Source of the DNA: an uncultured Bacteroidales bacterium
GTDB lineage: Bacteria; Bacteroidota; Bacteroidia; Bacteroidales; Bacteroidaceae
Length of the DNA: 64,000 bases
Direction: 5' to 3'
Assembly: GCA_902800305.1 (NCBI GenBank)
Contig: CADCDP010000004.1
Coordinates: 1 to 64,000, forward strand
Shown: piece by piece, positions 16,035 through 25,879 of the stretch
Layout of the letters: each line of letters opens with the position of its first letter
Numbering within the stretch: the first letter of the stretch is position 1
Position numbers and translations under genes: made by a program
The notes under the pieces: generated by a model
The model's database searches: none
The model's input: only the letters and a program-made list of their open reading frames with translations
What the model was told of the DNA's origin: nothing

Positions 16035-17556
16035 AAACCTTTTTCCCCTTCCTGAGATAGAAACCTTTGGTCGGTTGTGCGACGGGCATCCCTTGCAGGG
16101 TGTAATAGGTCTTATCCTCTTTCGATGCCGTATAGGAAAGGCCATCGATGGCGGAGGCATCTTCGTTGAACTGCCACCAGTCCCAGTTGAAAAGCGTCTC
16201 GTCACCAGTACCGACGAAGCTGAAGTGAAGGTCATGTGTGCCAATGGGGGTGTGGTCCAGGTCGAATGTCCGTTCTTCCCACACCTCGTTGCCACCTGTA
16301 GCCTCGATTTTCACTCTTGCCAGCACTTTCCCTCGGGCATTGTCTTGGCGCACCACAAGGATACCGTTCCCTTTCTCCGCCGCAACACGGAGGGTGATGG
16401 ACTTGGCTCCCTCGGTGCCGAAATCTATGTTAGCCACACGCATGGAGTCACCAGCGTGAATGTCAGTCACATACACACCCTTGCTCTCGTTGCCCACCAC
16501 ACTGATTCCCCATGCTGCATTGAGCGTTTCAGCCTGTTGCTGCAGGTAGGGACTCATGGTGCAGAGTGCCTTCACCCCCTTCTTGGTGGCAGTGATGGGC
16601 TTAATGGTACCAGTTGCCGTGAAGGTCATTTCCTCCACCGCCATGCTACGGTTGAAGCCTCCACCGCCTTGTGCCCATCCTGTGTGGTAGAAGAAGTAGT
16701 CTTTGCCTTTATAATGCACCATACCGCTGTGGTTGGTGAACGAACCTGTGTTCTGCTGCTTCATCACTTGTCCTTTGTATGTCCACGGCCCTTCGGGACT
16801 GTCGCTCATGCTGTAGGAGATGTGTTCGGGCACTCCTCCTGCCGCATACATCAAATAGTAGTGGTCACCTCGTTTGTCCAGCCAAGGCCCTTCTTCGTAG
16901 CAGTCTTTGCCCGTCACCTTGTCGTCCACCTTCACGCCGCCAAAAGCCTTCTCCGTCAGTGGCACTTCCACGATGCCGTTATTGCCGATTCGTGTGTCAA
17001 TCAGAATCATGTTGCTTCGTAGCTTGGCATAGCGCAGCTTGTTGTTGCCCCAGTAGAGATAGGCCTGACCATCATCGTCGATGAACACCGTGGGGTCGAT
17101 GTCGCCCCCTTCGCCCGTATCGAAAATGGGCTGTTTGCGTGCATCCTTGAAAGGCCCCGAGGGTTTATCGCTTTTGCCCACACCGATGTAGTGCCGCCAG
17201 TCGCCTGGCTTCGATACGCACATGAACCAATAGTAAGTGTCATCCTTCTTCACACACTGGCTCGCCCAGCACGTTCCTTCCCGTGCCCAAGTGAAAGCCG
17301 TGCGAGGCATGGCGATACCGTGGTCAGTCCAGTTCACCATATCGACAGTTGAATAGACACGCCAGCGTTCCATGTAGTAGAAGTCGTTCACACCAGGCAC
17401 GTTCATGTCCTCGTCGCAATAGACGTAGAGGCTGTCGTTGCCTTCGAACGCCATCGGCGCGGGGTCTGCCGTGTAGCAATGGGAGACAATGGGGTTTTGT
17501 GCCCATGCTGCAAAGGACAGCATCAAAGCAGATAACAGGAGTCCGGTCTTCTTCAT
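16024..17556 (-). CDS. Secreted GH43 glycoside hydrolase with CBM6-like domain
   Basis: A 510-residue secreted hydrolase. A signal peptide (residues 1-19, ending AAWA) precedes a five-bladed GH43 propeller: the catalytic Asp is in the DPAP segment near residue 30, [12 protein letters not shown] holds the pKa-tuning Asp, and YEEGPWL carries the general-acid Glu. The C-terminal part (about 345-470) resembles a CBM6-type sandwich, ending with an FNWDWWQF-like strand. The tail YYTLQGMPV...[11 protein letters not shown] resembles a T9SS-type sorting tail. Family members cleave arabinose, xylose or galactose side chains of plant polysaccharides. Its start overlaps the GH95 stop by 4 bases, so the two form an operon. 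Confidence 0.85.
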   Translation of the reverse strand: MKKTGLLLSALMLSFAAWAQNPIVSHCYTADPAPMAFEGNDSLYVYCDEDMNVPGVNDFYYMERWRVYSTVDMVNWTDHGIAMPRTAFTWAREGTCWASQCVKKDDTYYWFMCVSKPGDWRHYIGVGKSDKPSGPFKDARKQPIFDTGEGGDIDPTVFIDDDGQAYLYWGNNKLRYAKLRSNMILIDTRIGNNGIVEVPLTEKAFGGVKVDDKVTGKDCYEEGPWLDKRGDHYYLMYAAGGVPEHISYSMSDSPEGPWTYKGQVMKQQNTGSFTNHSGMVHYKGKDYFFYHTGWAQGGGGFNRSMAVEEMTFTATGTIKPITATKKGVKALCTMSPYLQQQAETLNAAWGISVVGNESKGVYVTDIHAGDSMRVANIDFGTEGAKSITLRVAAEKGNGILVVRQDNARGKVLARVKIEATGGNEVWEERTFDLDHTPIGTHDLHFSFVGTGDETLFNWDWWQFNEDASAIDGLSYTASKEDKTYYTLQGMPVAQPTKGFYLRKGKKVFIP

Positions 17557-20183
17557 CTTTTCAGTATTTTGTGGTAAGTCGTTTTACCGTCTTTTGTGCT
17601 TTTCTCCACACACAGTCCCTTGTCGTTTGCTTGGGCAACCATTCCGTTCAGATGGTAGAGGGTGCCAGCTGGCTGTGTTCCCTCCGTCCAACGGTTGTAG
17701 TCCTCCGCACGTACTTCTCCCACTGAAGTGCCCTGCTGATACACCGTGTAGTCTTGTCCAGCTTCTGTCTTCAGGTCATATTCATACACGGTCTTCAGGG
17801 TGGCGGTTGGTTTGCTGGTTAGCGATTTCGACAGCAACGGGGTCTTCACTTCGGCTGGTGCATAGAGCGGATTAGGACATTCGCCACTTGCTTCGGTCAG
17901 TCCCGCACCTTCCAGTGGCACGTAGGAGCGCAGACGAATCACACCACCGATGGTCGAGTGAATCTTGGCCAGTTGTAGTTTCCCTTCGCTCCAGTCCATA
18001 TCTACTTCGAAACCGCCTCTTGCTCGCAGTCCTTTCACGTTTCCTGTTGTCCACTTCGTTGGCAGTGAAGGCAAAAGATGTACCGCTCCGTCGTGGCTCT
18101 GCAACAGCATCTCCGCAATGCCCGCCGTGGCACCGAAGTTACCGTCAATCTGGAAGGGTGGGTGAGCGTCGAAGAGGTTGGGGAAGGTGCGTCCGTTGGG
18201 ATATTTGTTGGCATCAGCCTCCGAGGGCAATAGTTTCAGCATGTTGCTCAAGATGGTCAGCGCATGATTGCCGTTCAGCATTCGTGCCCAGAAGCAAATC
18301 TTCCAGCCCAAACTCCATCCTGTAGCCTCGTCGCCACGTTCTTTCAACGTCTGTGCCGCAGCGGCAAACAGCTCGTTGTGTGAATAAGGGCTGATTTGGT
18401 TCGAAGGATAGAGACCGTAGAGATGGGAGATGTGGCGATGCTGGTTGTTGGGGTCGTCGGCATCCTCCAGCCACTCCTGCAACTGCTTGTGCTTGCCTAT
18501 CTGCATGGGGGGCAGCTGTGCGATGGCATCCTTCAGCGTCTGCTGATAAGCCACATCTTCGCCCAAGATTTCCGCAGCATGGAGCGTGTTCGACAGGGCA
18601 TCGAAAGCAATCTGATTGTCCATCGTGCAGCCCGCCGTGACGGGAGATGACTTGCCCATCGGACCTTGTTCAGGACTCACCGATGGCACCACTACTAACC
18701 ATCCGTAGGTGGGGTGCTTCTGCATATAGTCCAGATAGAAGTCAGCCGTTCCCTTGATGACGGGATACCACTCGCGGAGAAACTCCTTGTCGCCTGTGTA
18801 GAGATAGTGCTGCCACAGATGGGTGGCGAGCCATGCACCACCATTCGGATACATGCCCCAGAACGCACCATCTACAGGTCCGGCAATGCGCCAGATGTCG
18901 GTGTTGTGGTGTGCCATCCATCCCTTGCAACCATACATCTTTTCGGCGGTCAAGGCACCTGTCTTGCTCAGGTCACGAATCATGGAGAAGAAGGGTTCCG
19001 TGGTCTCTTGCAGGTTGCACACCTCGGCGGGCCAATAGTTCATTTCTGCATTGATGTTGATGGTGTATTTCGAATCCCACGGTGCATCGCGCTTGTCATT
19101 CCATACGCCTTGCAGATTGGCAGGCTGTCCACCGGGCTGGGAAGACGAGATGAGCAGGTAGCGACCATAGTTGAAGAGCAGCGCCACCATGCCCCAGTCT
19201 TGACTGCCCGTAAAGGCATCCAGACGCTTGTTCGTGGGCAACTGGCTGTTGTTGCTCGATGGCAACGAGAGCTTCACGCGGTTGTACTGCTTCTGGTATG
19301 CCTCCAAATGGCGAGCCAGCAGCGTTTCGTAGTCATATTTTCCAGCGTTTTTCAGATAAGCCTCGTTCTTGGCAGCAGCGTCACCACTTACGTCATCATA
19401 CTTTACGAAGTTGGTGGCTGCCGAGATGTACAGCGTAGCCTTCTTTGCCTTCTTCACGAGGATGATGCCCGTTGCATTGTTCGTCACCGAACCGTCACTC
19501 TCCACCTTATAGACACATTCGGCATTCAGCTTGCTGTCGATGCCTTCATGTCCCACACCTTCAATCGTGGCGATGATACCGCCCTGTCCCTTCTTGTACG
19601 TGCTGTTGAAGGTGCATGAATGTTGAATCGTGAAGTTCATGTCCTTCTCCGACTCGATGCGCATCACAATCACCCCGTCGGCCATCGAGGCAAACGTGGT
19701 TCTTGAATATTTTTTGCCATCCACCTCAAAGGTCACCTTCGAGAGTGCTGTCTGCAAATCCAGTTCGCGCTGATAGTTCGTCACGCCCGACTCCTGCAAA
19801 CCGATATACTTCAGCGTGAGGCTTCCCAGTGTCAGGTACTTCATGCCATGAGGCCCCTTCACAAACTGCTGGTTGATGAGGCTCTCTGCTTCACTCTCCT
19901 TGCCGCCGAAGATGAGTTCCCTCACTTTCGGCAATGCCCCCAATGAAGTGTTGCTGTTGTTGTTGTGAGGACCGCCCGACCAGAACGTCTCTTCGTTCAG
20001 CTGAATCTCGTCCGTCGCCGTACCGCCATACACCATGGCTCCCAAATGGGAATTTCCGATGGGTAGGGCTTCCAGCCAGATGTTGGCAGGAGCATCATAC
20101 CACAATCGTTCCGTGTTGTCATTTTGTGCCAGTGCGCTTCCTGTCAGGATAGCCATGGCCATCGATAGAATGATTTTCTTCAT
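17553..20183 (-). CDS. Secreted GH95 alpha-L-fucosidase/galactosidase
   Basis: An 876-residue GH95 enzyme. The signal peptide (1-19, ending ALA) is followed by the N-terminal beta domain with [18 protein letters not shown]. The catalytic (alpha/alpha)6 barrel shows [12 protein letters not shown] with the paired Asn residues, PSVSPEQGP where the catalytic acid Glu is expected, and [12 protein letters not shown] with the Asp of the inverting mechanism. GH95 enzymes remove alpha-1,2-L-fucose or L-galactose, for example from xyloglucan. A beta-sandwich C-terminus ends in a Lys-rich tail that only partly resembles a T9SS signal. It is the first gene of a two-gene unit with GH43 and is divergent from the second GH43. 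Confidence 0.9.
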   Translation of the reverse strand: MKKIILSMAMAILTGSALAQNDNTERLWYDAPANIWLEALPIGNSHLGAMVYGGTATDEIQLNEETFWSGGPHNNNSNTSLGALPKVRELIFGGKESEAESLINQQFVKGPHGMKYLTLGSLTLKYIGLQESGVTNYQRELDLQTALSKVTFEVDGKKYSRTTFASMADGVIVMRIESEKDMNFTIQHSCTFNSTYKKGQGGIIATIEGVGHEGIDSKLNAECVYKVESDGSVTNNATGIILVKKAKKATLYISAATNFVKYDDVSGDAAAKNEAYLKNAGKYDYETLLARHLEAYQKQYNRVKLSLPSSNNSQLPTNKRLDAFTGSQDWGMVALLFNYGRYLLISSSQPGGQPANLQGVWNDKRDAPWDSKYTININAEMNYWPAEVCNLQETTEPFFSMIRDLSKTGALTAEKMYGCKGWMAHHNTDIWRIAGPVDGAFWGMYPNGGAWLATHLWQHYLYTGDKEFLREWYPVIKGTADFYLDYMQKHPTYGWLVVVPSVSPEQGPMGKSSPVTAGCTMDNQIAFDALSNTLHAAEILGEDVAYQQTLKDAIAQLPPMQIGKHKQLQEWLEDADDPNNQHRHISHLYGLYPSNQISPYSHNELFAAAAQTLKERGDEATGWSLGWKICFWARMLNGNHALTILSNMLKLLPSEADANKYPNGRTFPNLFDAHPPFQIDGNFGATAGIAEMLLQSHDGAVHLLPSLPTKWTTGNVKGLRARGGFEVDMDWSEGKLQLAKIHSTIGGVIRLRSYVPLEGAGLTEASGECPNPLYAPAEVKTPLLSKSLTSKPTATLKTVYEYDLKTEAGQDYTVYQQGTSVGEVRAEDYNRWTEGTQPAGTLYHLNGMVAQANDKGLCVEKSTKDGKTTYHKILKR

Positions 20184-20211
20184 GTTTTTGATGTTTTGAG
20201 GTAATTTTCCG

Positions 20212-20219
20212 CAAATTTA
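20212..20219 (-). promoter_or_regulatory. Promoter -7 element of the GH95-GH43 operon
   Basis: Minus-strand TAAATTTG, 29 bases upstream of the GH95 start codon, matches TAnnTTTG. No good TTTG is found at the -33 spacing. Confidence 0.55.
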
Positions 20220-20335
20220 GTCCTTTTCCACCCTATCCCTTTTTGATATTGAAACATAAACTTCCGTCCACGTAACAGCCCCTCTTTTTCCTTCCGTCCC
20301 GTTTGTGCCAGTCCTCGTTTTTCCTTACTTTTGCA

Positions 20336-20343
20336 AAAAAATA
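20336..20343 (+). promoter_or_regulatory. Promoter -7 element of the second GH43 gene
   Basis: TACTTTTG lies about 120 bases before the ATG at 20463, giving an mRNA leader that contains the whole heptad inverted repeat at 20347-20449. Confidence 0.55.
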
Positions 20344-20346
20344 AAT

Positions 20347-20449
20347 GTAAAGGTTAAAGTTTAGAGTTTAAAGGTTAAAGAGGCTAACGCGGTGTTGGCA
20401 AACAAGCCGCATGGTCTTTAAACTTTAAACCTTAACCTTTAAACTTTAC
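20347..20449. repeat. Inverted pair of heptad arrays in the GH43 leader
   Basis: The left arm (20347-20382) consists of 7-base units such as GGTTAAA and GTTTAAA. The right arm (20415-20449) consists of units such as ACTTTAA and CCTTTAA. The arms are largely complementary over about 35 bases with a 32-base loop, and end 14 bases before the GH43 start codon. As RNA this would be a long A/U-rich stem in the 5' leader. Confidence 0.8.
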
Positions 20450-20462
20450 AAAATTTACCAAT

Positions 20463-22736
20463 ATGAAAAGATTCTCCGTTTTTGTGGCAAGCCTGATTGC
20501 ATTCAGTGCCAGCTTGAGTGCCCAAGAGACCTTGAAACCCTTCACTAACCAGTGGACAGCTGACCAAGGGAATGGCACTTACATCAATCCTATCGTCAAC
20601 GCTGATTTCCCCGATTGCGATGTCATTCGTGTAGATGACACCTACTACTTCGTCGGCACCACCATGTACCACTTCCCCGGTGCTACCATCCTCAAGTCAA
20701 AAGACCTCGTCAATTGGGAGTATTGCGCCAATCCTCTCGAACGGATAGACGGAGGGGATGCCTACAACCTTCTGAACGGTAAGCATCACTATTCGCAGGG
20801 GCAGTGGGCGGCTTCCCTCAAGTACCACGATGGCAAATTCTACCTCTACTTCATCTGTTACGGACGTTCGGGCGTGGACGATACCCAGAACATCCTCCTT
20901 ACCGCCACCAATCCCGAGGGGCTGTGGAAAATGGAGAAAATGAGTGAGCACTACTATGACTCAGGCTGGCTTTTCGACGATGGAGAAAATGGCGACGGCT
21001 ACCTCTATGTGGCTTGTGGCATCGGTGACATTTGGGTGAATAAACTCGACCCTGTCACCCTCAAGAAAATCTCCTCCGAACGAGTCATCACCGTAGGCAA
21101 TGGTTGCGAAGGCTCCCACATGTACCACATTGGCGACTACTATTATATATATGCCACCTATGGAGGTACCGAAGGCTCTCAAACCATCTTTCGTTCCAAA
21201 AAGCCCATGGGACCCTACGAAGAGCATCAAGGTCGTGTATTCGAACATCAGAGGATTCACCAAGGTGCCCTTGTCGAGACACAGACGGGCGAGTGGTGGA
21301 CGGTGCTGTTCAAGGATGCTGGAGCCATCGGTCGCATCCCCTACCTCGAGCCCGTCCAGTGGAAAGACGGCTGGCCTATCATCGGCAACAATGGTATCGA
21401 CGTGAGCAAGAACAGCAAGCCCTATCGCAAACCCGATGTGGGAGCCGAACACCCCCAAACCTACCTGCCCACCAACGACCCCTTCGTGGCTCCCCTTTTA
21501 GGTAAACAGTGGGAGTGGAACCACAACCCCGATAATACTGCATGGAGTCTCACCGATCGTCCCGGACACTTGCGCCTCAACACCGCTTCCGTTACCGACC
21601 ACCTCGTTTCTGCCCACAACTCCATCACGCAACGCATTATCGGGCTGAACCCCGAAGGCACGGCATCCAACAGATATTCGTGGTGCTATGGCACCATCAA
21701 GATGGATGTGAGTGCCATGCAGGAGGGCGATGTGGCAGGTCTTTCCGTCTTCCAGACGCCTTATTCCTTCATTGCCGTGAAGGTGCAGGACGGGAAGAAG
21801 GTGCTCTATAGCGAGCGTTGCACATTCAGTGGGCAAAACCATAAGGTTGAGGAGACCAAGACGGGAGCCGAACTGACCTCCGACGTGATTTACTTCCGTG
21901 CCTCCCTCAATTTCGGCACCAACGCTTGCCGTTATCAGTACAGTTACGACAACCAGACGTGGAAATCCTTTGGCGTACAGATGAACATGGGCTACACCCT
22001 CGACTTCTTCGTGGGTCAGCGTTTCTACCTCTTCAACTATGCCACCCAAGCGCTTGGCGGTCATGTGGACATCGACTGGTTCTCCACTGAGAAAGCCTTC
22101 ACCGAAGAAGACTATTACGCCCCCGAAACCCTTGCCCAGATGGCTACGCCCCCTGTGGGTGAAGAGCGGAATTCCGAAGACCTCTTCTCCCTCGCCGATG
22201 GATCCTTTGTCCCCAACCTCTATCTGGCTGGCACCTTCAAATACATGTCCTCGGCTTCTTCCTTCACCTCGGGCAAAAACGGTATAGGCGGTTGGCACTA
22301 TCCCGATGCCATCGACGTTTCTTCCTACAACTACCTTGTCATCAACCTCGTGCGCACCCCCACCTGTCATCCTGTCCTCCGTATTTACGACCAAAACACC
22401 CTCTGGATGGCCGAAGCCTATGAGCAGGAAGTGAAGTCGAAGAACATCGTGGTTGACCTCCGCAACATGACAACCCTCGGTGGCCGCACCATTGACCCCT
22501 CTCGTCTCTACATCGTCGGTTTCCAGACCGACGGCACTTCCACGATGTACCTCAAAGAAGCCTTCCTCTCCATGGATGGCCTGAACCCTGCCACCGACAT
22601 CGAGGCTCTCCCCACTGCCCAAGGTGCAGACCCCACGGAGTCCACCACCTACTACACCCTTGACGGTCGTCGTCTCGATGGAGTTCCCCAACAACGAGGG
22701 GTTTACATCGCAGGAGGCAAGAAATACCTAAAGTGA
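20463..22736 (+). CDS. Secreted GH43 beta-xylosidase/arabinofuranosidase with C-terminal sandwich domains
   Basis: A 757-residue secreted enzyme. The signal peptide (1-20, ending LSAQ) is followed by a GH43 propeller: DFPDCDVIRVDDTYYF holds the catalytic base Asp, GYLYVACG and GNGCEGSHMYHIGDYYY carry the later acidic residues. Residues about 340-530 resemble the beta-sandwich found at the C-terminus of xylosidases of this family; a further domain (about 570-700) resembles a carbohydrate-binding module. The tail TYYTLDGRRLDGV...GVYIAGGKKYLK is T9SS-like. It probably removes xylose or arabinose from hemicellulose. It stands alone, with a strong terminator after it and a large hairpin in its leader. 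Confidence 0.85.
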   Translation: MKRFSVFVASLIAFSASLSAQETLKPFTNQWTADQGNGTYINPIVNADFPDCDVIRVDDTYYFVGTTMYHFPGATILKSKDLVNWEYCANPLERIDGGDAYNLLNGKHHYSQGQWAASLKYHDGKFYLYFICYGRSGVDDTQNILLTATNPEGLWKMEKMSEHYYDSGWLFDDGENGDGYLYVACGIGDIWVNKLDPVTLKKISSERVITVGNGCEGSHMYHIGDYYYIYATYGGTEGSQTIFRSKKPMGPYEEHQGRVFEHQRIHQGALVETQTGEWWTVLFKDAGAIGRIPYLEPVQWKDGWPIIGNNGIDVSKNSKPYRKPDVGAEHPQTYLPTNDPFVAPLLGKQWEWNHNPDNTAWSLTDRPGHLRLNTASVTDHLVSAHNSITQRIIGLNPEGTASNRYSWCYGTIKMDVSAMQEGDVAGLSVFQTPYSFIAVKVQDGKKVLYSERCTFSGQNHKVEETKTGAELTSDVIYFRASLNFGTNACRYQYSYDNQTWKSFGVQMNMGYTLDFFVGQRFYLFNYATQALGGHVDIDWFSTEKAFTEEDYYAPETLAQMATPPVGEERNSEDLFSLADGSFVPNLYLAGTFKYMSSASSFTSGKNGIGGWHYPDAIDVSSYNYLVINLVRTPTCHPVLRIYDQNTLWMAEAYEQEVKSKNIVVDLRNMTTLGGRTIDPSRLYIVGFQTDGTSTMYLKEAFLSMDGLNPATDIEALPTAQGADPTESTTYYTLDGRRLDGVPQQRGVYIAGGKKYLK

Positions 22737-22741
22737 ATCGC

Positions 22742-22787
22742 ACAAAAAACGGGCCACGCCGTCTTTGGCGTGGCCCGTTTTTTTGTG
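22742..22787. terminator. Bidirectional intrinsic terminator
   Basis: A perfect 12-base stem (ACGGGCCACGCC at 22749-22760 pairing with 22767-22778), a 6-base loop, a run of A before and T after. It lies between convergent GH43 and M16 genes and can serve both strands. Confidence 0.92.
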
Positions 22788-22799
22788 CGCTGCACGTTC

Positions 22800-25697
22800 T
22801 TAGTACCCAAAGATTTCCTCCAGGGTGACGCGGTGGACGGGGGCGATGTTGTTGAGTCCCTGCATGTCCAGCTCCTTCTCGTCGCCGAGGATGACGTGGA
22901 GCCAAGGCTTGTTCGTCATGGTCTGCTGCTCGAAGCGGACGATGTCTTGGAGGGTGAGGGAGGGGAGTGCCTGATAGACGCGTTCGTAGAGGTCGTAGTC
23001 GAGACCGAGACGCTTCATCTGGAAGTAGTAGGCAATGAGGCTGGTCTTGGTGACGCGGCGGCTCTGGAGAGTCTTGGTGAGCGACTGCTTGGCGAGGGTG
23101 AAGGCAGCCTCGCTCTGTGGCATCCGCTCGGTGATGTCGTCGAAGACGCTGATGCACTCCATGAGCTTGTCGTTCTGGCTGATGATGTGCTCCATGGCGT
23201 ATTCGGGGTCACCCTTCTTGCTGGGTGAAGCGTAGTAGGCACTGGCGTTGTAGGCCAATCCACGGGCTTCACGCAGTTCCTGGAAGACGATGGTGTTCAT
23301 GCCGCCACCGAAGTACTCGTTGAAGAGTGCCTCGACAGGTGCCGCTTCGGGTGTCCACTGGCGACCTTCGTTATGCAACTTGCGCAGGTAGATGTTCTTC
23401 GCCTCGTAGGGAGCTAGGATGACCTCTGGACGTGGTGTCTGACGGAAGGTATATGCCTTGTTTTCAGGCACAGCGAGAAGGTGCTTGCTGGTCTTGTGGA
23501 ACTTGCTGATGAGGGCTGTCACCTCCTTCTGGACGGAAGGACCGTAGTAGATGGCGGTGTGCTGCAACGCGGAAAGCCCACTGAGCAGGTCGAGCAAGGT
23601 CTGTGGGTGGGTCTCCTTCAGTTGTTGGGCAGACATGAGGTTGGTCGAGGGGTTATAAGAGCCGTAGAGGGCGTAGTTCCATGCACGGGTGAAGCAGGTG
23701 CGCTGTTCCTTCTTCTGGTCTTCGCGGTCTTTCAGAATCTGCTCCACATATTTATTATATATGTCTTGGTCGGCCTTCGCTCCGTGAAGCACTTCCTCCG
23801 TCAGACGCAACGCCTCGCCGAGGTTCTCGTTGAGTCCGCTGATGCTGATGGTGATGTTCTCTTCGCCCACGTTGATGCTGTATCGGCAGGCGAGGGCATA
23901 GAACTTCTTCTGAATCTCTTCGTTACTCATTTTCTCCGTGCCGAGCTTGTCGATGTAGTCGGAAGCGATGTCGTAGCGGTTGTCAGCCTGGTGGCCAAAC
24001 TCATAGCGGAACTGGAGGGTGAAAATGTCGTTGGTGGTGTTCTGCTTGTAGATGAGGGGCACCTCCTTCTTCGCTTGTCCGAAGGTCAGCTCTTTTTGGA
24101 AATCGACGAAACGTGGTTGAATCGGCTCCACCTCGCTGGCGGTGATGTCGTCGAGGAAGGCACTGTGAAGGTCACGGTTCGTGGGAATGGGCGTGATGGT
24201 GGGCTTGTCTATTTTCTTGATGCTGGTGTCCTCGCCTTGCAGCTTGCGGGCACAGACATAGCCCTCGGTCAGGTATCGCTGGGCGAACGCCACCACATCC
24301 TCCTTCTTCAGTTGGGCGATGCGGTCAATCTGCCCGATAGCATCTTTCCAGGGCTGTCCGTTGATGTAGGCATCCACGAGCATCCCGACACGACCACGGT
24401 TTTCCTCCATCTGTCGGTTGTACTGCAGCTTCATGTTGTTGACGATGGCGGTGAGGAGGCTTTCGTCGAAATCCCCCTTCTTCACCTTCTCCATTTCCTC
24501 CAGCAGGAGTGTCTTAGTCTCGTCGAGGCTCTGTCCCTCGTTCGGATAGCCGAAGAGTGCCATCACGCTGTAGTCCTTCAGTGACAGGAGCTGTGCGCCT
24601 CCAGCCTGGATGCGCATCTTTTGGTTGAGGTCGAGGTCGATGAGTCCAGCCGTGCCGTTCGAGAGGATGTTGCTGACGAGGCGAAGCGTGTCGTTCTGCA
24701 GGTCGGCAGCCCCTTTGAACCGCCATCCCAAGATGATGCTTTCCTGCTCGATGCCCACCACCGACGTGTCCTGCGGAGCGGTGAAGATGGGCTGTGCAGG
24801 GAACTGACGGGGCGTGATGTCAGTGCCCGCCTTCCAGTCGCCAAAATACTTCTCGATGGCATCCACGGTCTTGTCGTAGTCGAGGTCGCCCACCATGCAG
24901 ATGGCCACGTTGTTGGGCTTGTAGTACTTGTTGAAGTAGTTCTGGATGTTCACGATGGAAGGGTTCTTCAGGTGCTCCTGTGTGCCGATGGTTGTCTGTG
25001 TGCCGTAGGAATGCGAGGGGAAGAGCTTGGCCATCAGTGCGTCAAACTGCTTCTCGTCGTCGTTACTGAGGGAGATGTTCTTCTCTTCATAGACCGCCTC
25101 CAGCTCCGTGTGGAAACCTCGGATGACCATGTTCTGGAAGCGGTCGCCCTGTATCTTCGCCCAGTTCTCCACCTCGTTCGAAGGGATGTCCTCGGTATAA
25201 CAGGTGATGTCGTACCACGTGTAGGCGTTAGAGCCTTCACTGCCGATGGCCGCCATGAGCTTGTCGTACTCGTTGGGGATGTTGTACTGTGCCGCCAACT
25301 GGCTCACGGAGTCAATTTCGTGGTACTTCACACGGCGAGCTTCGGGGTCGGTCAAGCGATAGTGTTCCTCGTAGAGCTGGGTGATGCGGTCAAGCAACGG
25401 GCGTTCAGCCTCGTAGTTGCTGGTGCCGAACTGCTTTGTCCCCTTGAACATGAGGTGTTCCAGATAGTGTGCCAAACCTGTGGTTTCGGCAGGGTCATTG
25501 CGGTGCCCCGTGTTCACGGCGATGTGTGCCGTGATGCGTGGTTTCTCTGGATTGACGGAGAGGTAGATTTTTAGTCCGTTGTCGAGCGTGTAGATACGCA
25601 CGTTCATAGGGTCGCCCGCCACAGTGTCGTAGGGGCGTTGTGCTTGGGCACCGACGCTCGCCAGTGCCACCAAGGCTAACAGCAATATTTTTCTCAT
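22800..25697 (-). CDS. Secreted M16 family zinc metalloprotease
   Basis: A 965-residue full-length M16 (pitrilysin/insulinase) peptidase made of two homologous halves. The signal peptide ends at residues 18-20 (AQAQ), placing it in the periplasm. The inverted zinc site HYLEH is at residues 77-81, and the third ligand lies in ELEAVYEEKN about 110 residues later, so the first half is active and the second half is the structural partner. Such enzymes degrade small peptides. It is transcribed alone toward the terminator shared with GH43. No clear promoter was found in the 182-base gap behind it, which holds a large inverted repeat. Confidence 0.9.
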   Translation of the reverse strand: MRKILLLALVALASVGAQAQRPYDTVAGDPMNVRIYTLDNGLKIYLSVNPEKPRITAHIAVNTGHRNDPAETTGLAHYLEHLMFKGTKQFGTSNYEAERPLLDRITQLYEEHYRLTDPEARRVKYHEIDSVSQLAAQYNIPNEYDKLMAAIGSEGSNAYTWYDITCYTEDIPSNEVENWAKIQGDRFQNMVIRGFHTELEAVYEEKNISLSNDDEKQFDALMAKLFPSHSYGTQTTIGTQEHLKNPSIVNIQNYFNKYYKPNNVAICMVGDLDYDKTVDAIEKYFGDWKAGTDITPRQFPAQPIFTAPQDTSVVGIEQESIILGWRFKGAADLQNDTLRLVSNILSNGTAGLIDLDLNQKMRIQAGGAQLLSLKDYSVMALFGYPNEGQSLDETKTLLLEEMEKVKKGDFDESLLTAIVNNMKLQYNRQMEENRGRVGMLVDAYINGQPWKDAIGQIDRIAQLKKEDVVAFAQRYLTEGYVCARKLQGEDTSIKKIDKPTITPIPTNRDLHSAFLDDITASEVEPIQPRFVDFQKELTFGQAKKEVPLIYKQNTTNDIFTLQFRYEFGHQADNRYDIASDYIDKLGTEKMSNEEIQKKFYALACRYSINVGEENITISISGLNENLGEALRLTEEVLHGAKADQDIYNKYVEQILKDREDQKKEQRTCFTRAWNYALYGSYNPSTNLMSAQQLKETHPQTLLDLLSGLSALQHTAIYYGPSVQKEVTALISKFHKTSKHLLAVPENKAYTFRQTPRPEVILAPYEAKNIYLRKLHNEGRQWTPEAAPVEALFNEYFGGGMNTIVFQELREARGLAYNASAYYASPSKKGDPEYAMEHIISQNDKLMECISVFDDITERMPQSEAAFTLAKQSLTKTLQSRRVTKTSLIAYYFQMKRLGLDYDLYERVYQALPSLTLQDIVRFEQQTMTNKPWLHVILGDEKELDMQGLNNIAPVHRVTLEEIFGY

Positions 25698-25767
25698 ACT
25701 CGTTTCTAAAGTTTTATATTTAATCGATTTATTCCAGATTCGGTTTGTCTAAGGAGAGATTTTTTTT

Positions 25768-25844
25768 GTCTAAGGAGTTTAGGAGTAGAGGAGTTTTTGG
25801 GGCTTTCGCGAAAGCCTTCTCCTTAACTCCTTGACTCCTTAGAC
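25768..25844. repeat. Large inverted repeat with 8-base-period arms
   Basis: Arms built of roughly 8-base units (AGGAGT-type on the left, CTCCTTAA-type on the right) flank a perfect 16-base palindrome GGCTTTCGCGAAAGCC at 25801-25816. The outermost bases GTCTAAGGAG and CTCCTTAGAC also pair. Neither strand has a U-tract after the stem, so it is not a standard terminator. The motif TTTGTCTAAGGAG occurs once more 22 bases to the left. Confidence 0.8.
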
Positions 25845-25879
25845 TTTAAAAATATCTGTCCTTGGAGAGGGCTTAGCAG

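Noticed and set aside
21498-25574. Long open frames on the strand opposite to the GH43 and M16 genes
   Set aside because: They mirror the codon structure of the true genes, lack known domains, promoters and signal peptides, and overlap well-supported proteins completely.
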